Shown: one piece after another, positions 63,529 to 64,000 of the stretch
Layout: the number at the start of each line of letters is the position of its first letter
How positions within the stretch are numbered: position 1 is the first letter of the stretch
Assembly (NCBI GenBank): GCA_028275705.1
Contig: JAPWUD010000001.1
Span: 184,584 to 248,583 of the forward strand
Length of the DNA stretch: 64,000 nt
Reading direction: 5' to 3'
From: Desulfurococcaceae archaeon
GTDB taxonomy: Archaea; Thermoproteota; Thermoprotei_A; Sulfolobales; Desulfurococcaceae
Made by a program: the position numbers and the translations under genes
Notes under the pieces: model-generated
The model's database searches: none
What the model was told of the DNA's origin: nothing
What the model saw: only the letters and a program-made list of their open reading frames with translations

Positions 63529-64000
63529 AACTATTGTTCTTGAGTGTTATGCAAACAAATTTGCTAGGAGAGCTCTAAGAGAGACAGAGAGTGCTTATAG
63601 AAAGATGCTTGTGGAGATGGTTGAATATGCTGTTAAGTATAAGGCGTCTCAAGAGACTCTACACAGAGTCTTCTACGAGAAGTTTAGAGAGAGATATCCA
63701 TGGCTACCGACTAGAGTGGTTAAGGGTGCTTATAGAGATGCCGTTAGGAGAGCAAAGTCATTTAGAGAACGTAAGAAGAAGGGCAGGGCGTACAAGGATA
63801 AACCAGAAGTTAAGAGAGTAACAATAACATACTCAGATTCACAAGACTGGAGACTAGAAGACGGAGCCATTATGTTGAGGACTCATAGAGGCTGGTTGGG
63901 GCTCCACTATAGAAGCCACAAGCAGTTGCATAGGTATCTCTACGGTGGCTGGAGACTAGCTAGCGAGTTGAGGTTTAAGCTTTTAGGAAGAAAGATAGCT
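63500..64000 (+). CDS. tnpB: TnpB of the IS607 element, N-terminal part (cut by window edge)
   Basis: From TTG 63500 the frame stays open to the right edge (167 codons): LEC-YANKFARRALRETES..., KGAYRDAVRRAKSFRERKKKGRAY and GWLGLHYRSHKQLHRYLYGGW. These match the N-terminal helical and wedge parts of TnpB; the RuvC motifs lie beyond the window. It overlaps tnpA by 29 bases in another frame. It is not close in sequence to the TnpB at 9740-11011, as expected for the IS607 branch. Confidence 0.85.
   Translation, partial: METLSKTLTRTIVLECYANKFARRALRETESAYRKMLVEMVEYAVKYKASQETLHRVFYEKFRERYPWLPTRVVKGAYRDAVRRAKSFRERKKKGRAYKDKPEVKRVTITYSDSQDWRLEDGAIMLRTHRGWLGLHYRSHKQLHRYLYGGWRLASELRFKLLGRKIA

Overview
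The window reads as a chromosomal segment of a hyperthermophilic, anaerobic crenarchaeon, most likely a member of the Desulfurococcales. That placement is an inference from gene content and style, not a database match. The support is: TATA-binding protein, ABCE1, a GPN-loop GTPase, class V fructose-bisphosphatase, archaeal TyrRS and an ATP-dependent DNA ligase; two intron-bearing tRNAs; a 5S rRNA gene standing apart from the large rRNAs; many GTG/TTG starts and apparently leaderless genes behind TATA boxes; and abundant AGG/AGA/ATA codons. Indolepyruvate:ferredoxin oxidoreductase suggests peptide fermentation.

Layout. 1-9.6 kb is a housekeeping block: pyruvate kinase end, tRNA-Thr, triosephosphate isomerase, FBP aldolase/phosphatase, ABCE1, an RPB9-like zinc ribbon, 5S rRNA, a DUF1512 gene, tRNA-Ala, TyrRS, an MBL hydrolase and methionine aminopeptidase. 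9.5-11.3 kb holds a complete tnpB-only IS605-type element with a small zinc-ribbon gene in front of tnpB; it abuts the end of map and a beheaded amidohydrolase. 11.5-23 kb is accessory: an MFS carrier, an ABC exporter pair, large exported proteins of unknown function (one apparently frameshifted), a QueT-EcfA-EcfT cluster for a 7-deazaguanine precursor, several gene remnants, and two further relics (266 bp and 40 bp) of the same IS family.

23-34.5 kb returns to core functions: regulator, methyltransferase, acetyltransferase, DNA ligase, GPN GTPase, DUF2070 protein and TBP, followed by a corrinoid protein, an MttB-family methyltransferase and a convergent truncated MetE homologue that together look like a folate-independent route to methionine. 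34.5-42.3 kb carries membrane and envelope functions (HtpX, an exported Lon-domain protease, two GT-C glycosyltransferases), a strong C/D box sRNA candidate, a metallophosphoesterase and tRNA-Lys. 42.3-54 kb has IorA/IorB, a three-gene operon with an EndoIII-like Fe-S protein, an NreA plus radical-SAM pair, an ion transporter, a PAPS-reductase-like PP-loop protein and a nucleotidyltransferase.

54-58.1 kb is a zinc/manganese-type ABC importer with a NikR-like regulator and a divergent promoter. 58.1-59 kb is nearly empty. Then come a P2-type cation ATPase, a bactofilin-like beta-helix gene with a winged-helix partner, and at the right edge an IS607 element (serine transposase plus the start of its tnpB) cut by the window end. 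The most interesting items are the corrinoid/MttB/MetE module, the three states of one TnpB element including a short copy that keeps the reRNA-encoding right end, the zinc-ribbon companion of tnpB, the C/D sRNA, and two tRNA introns with nearly matching 3' halves.
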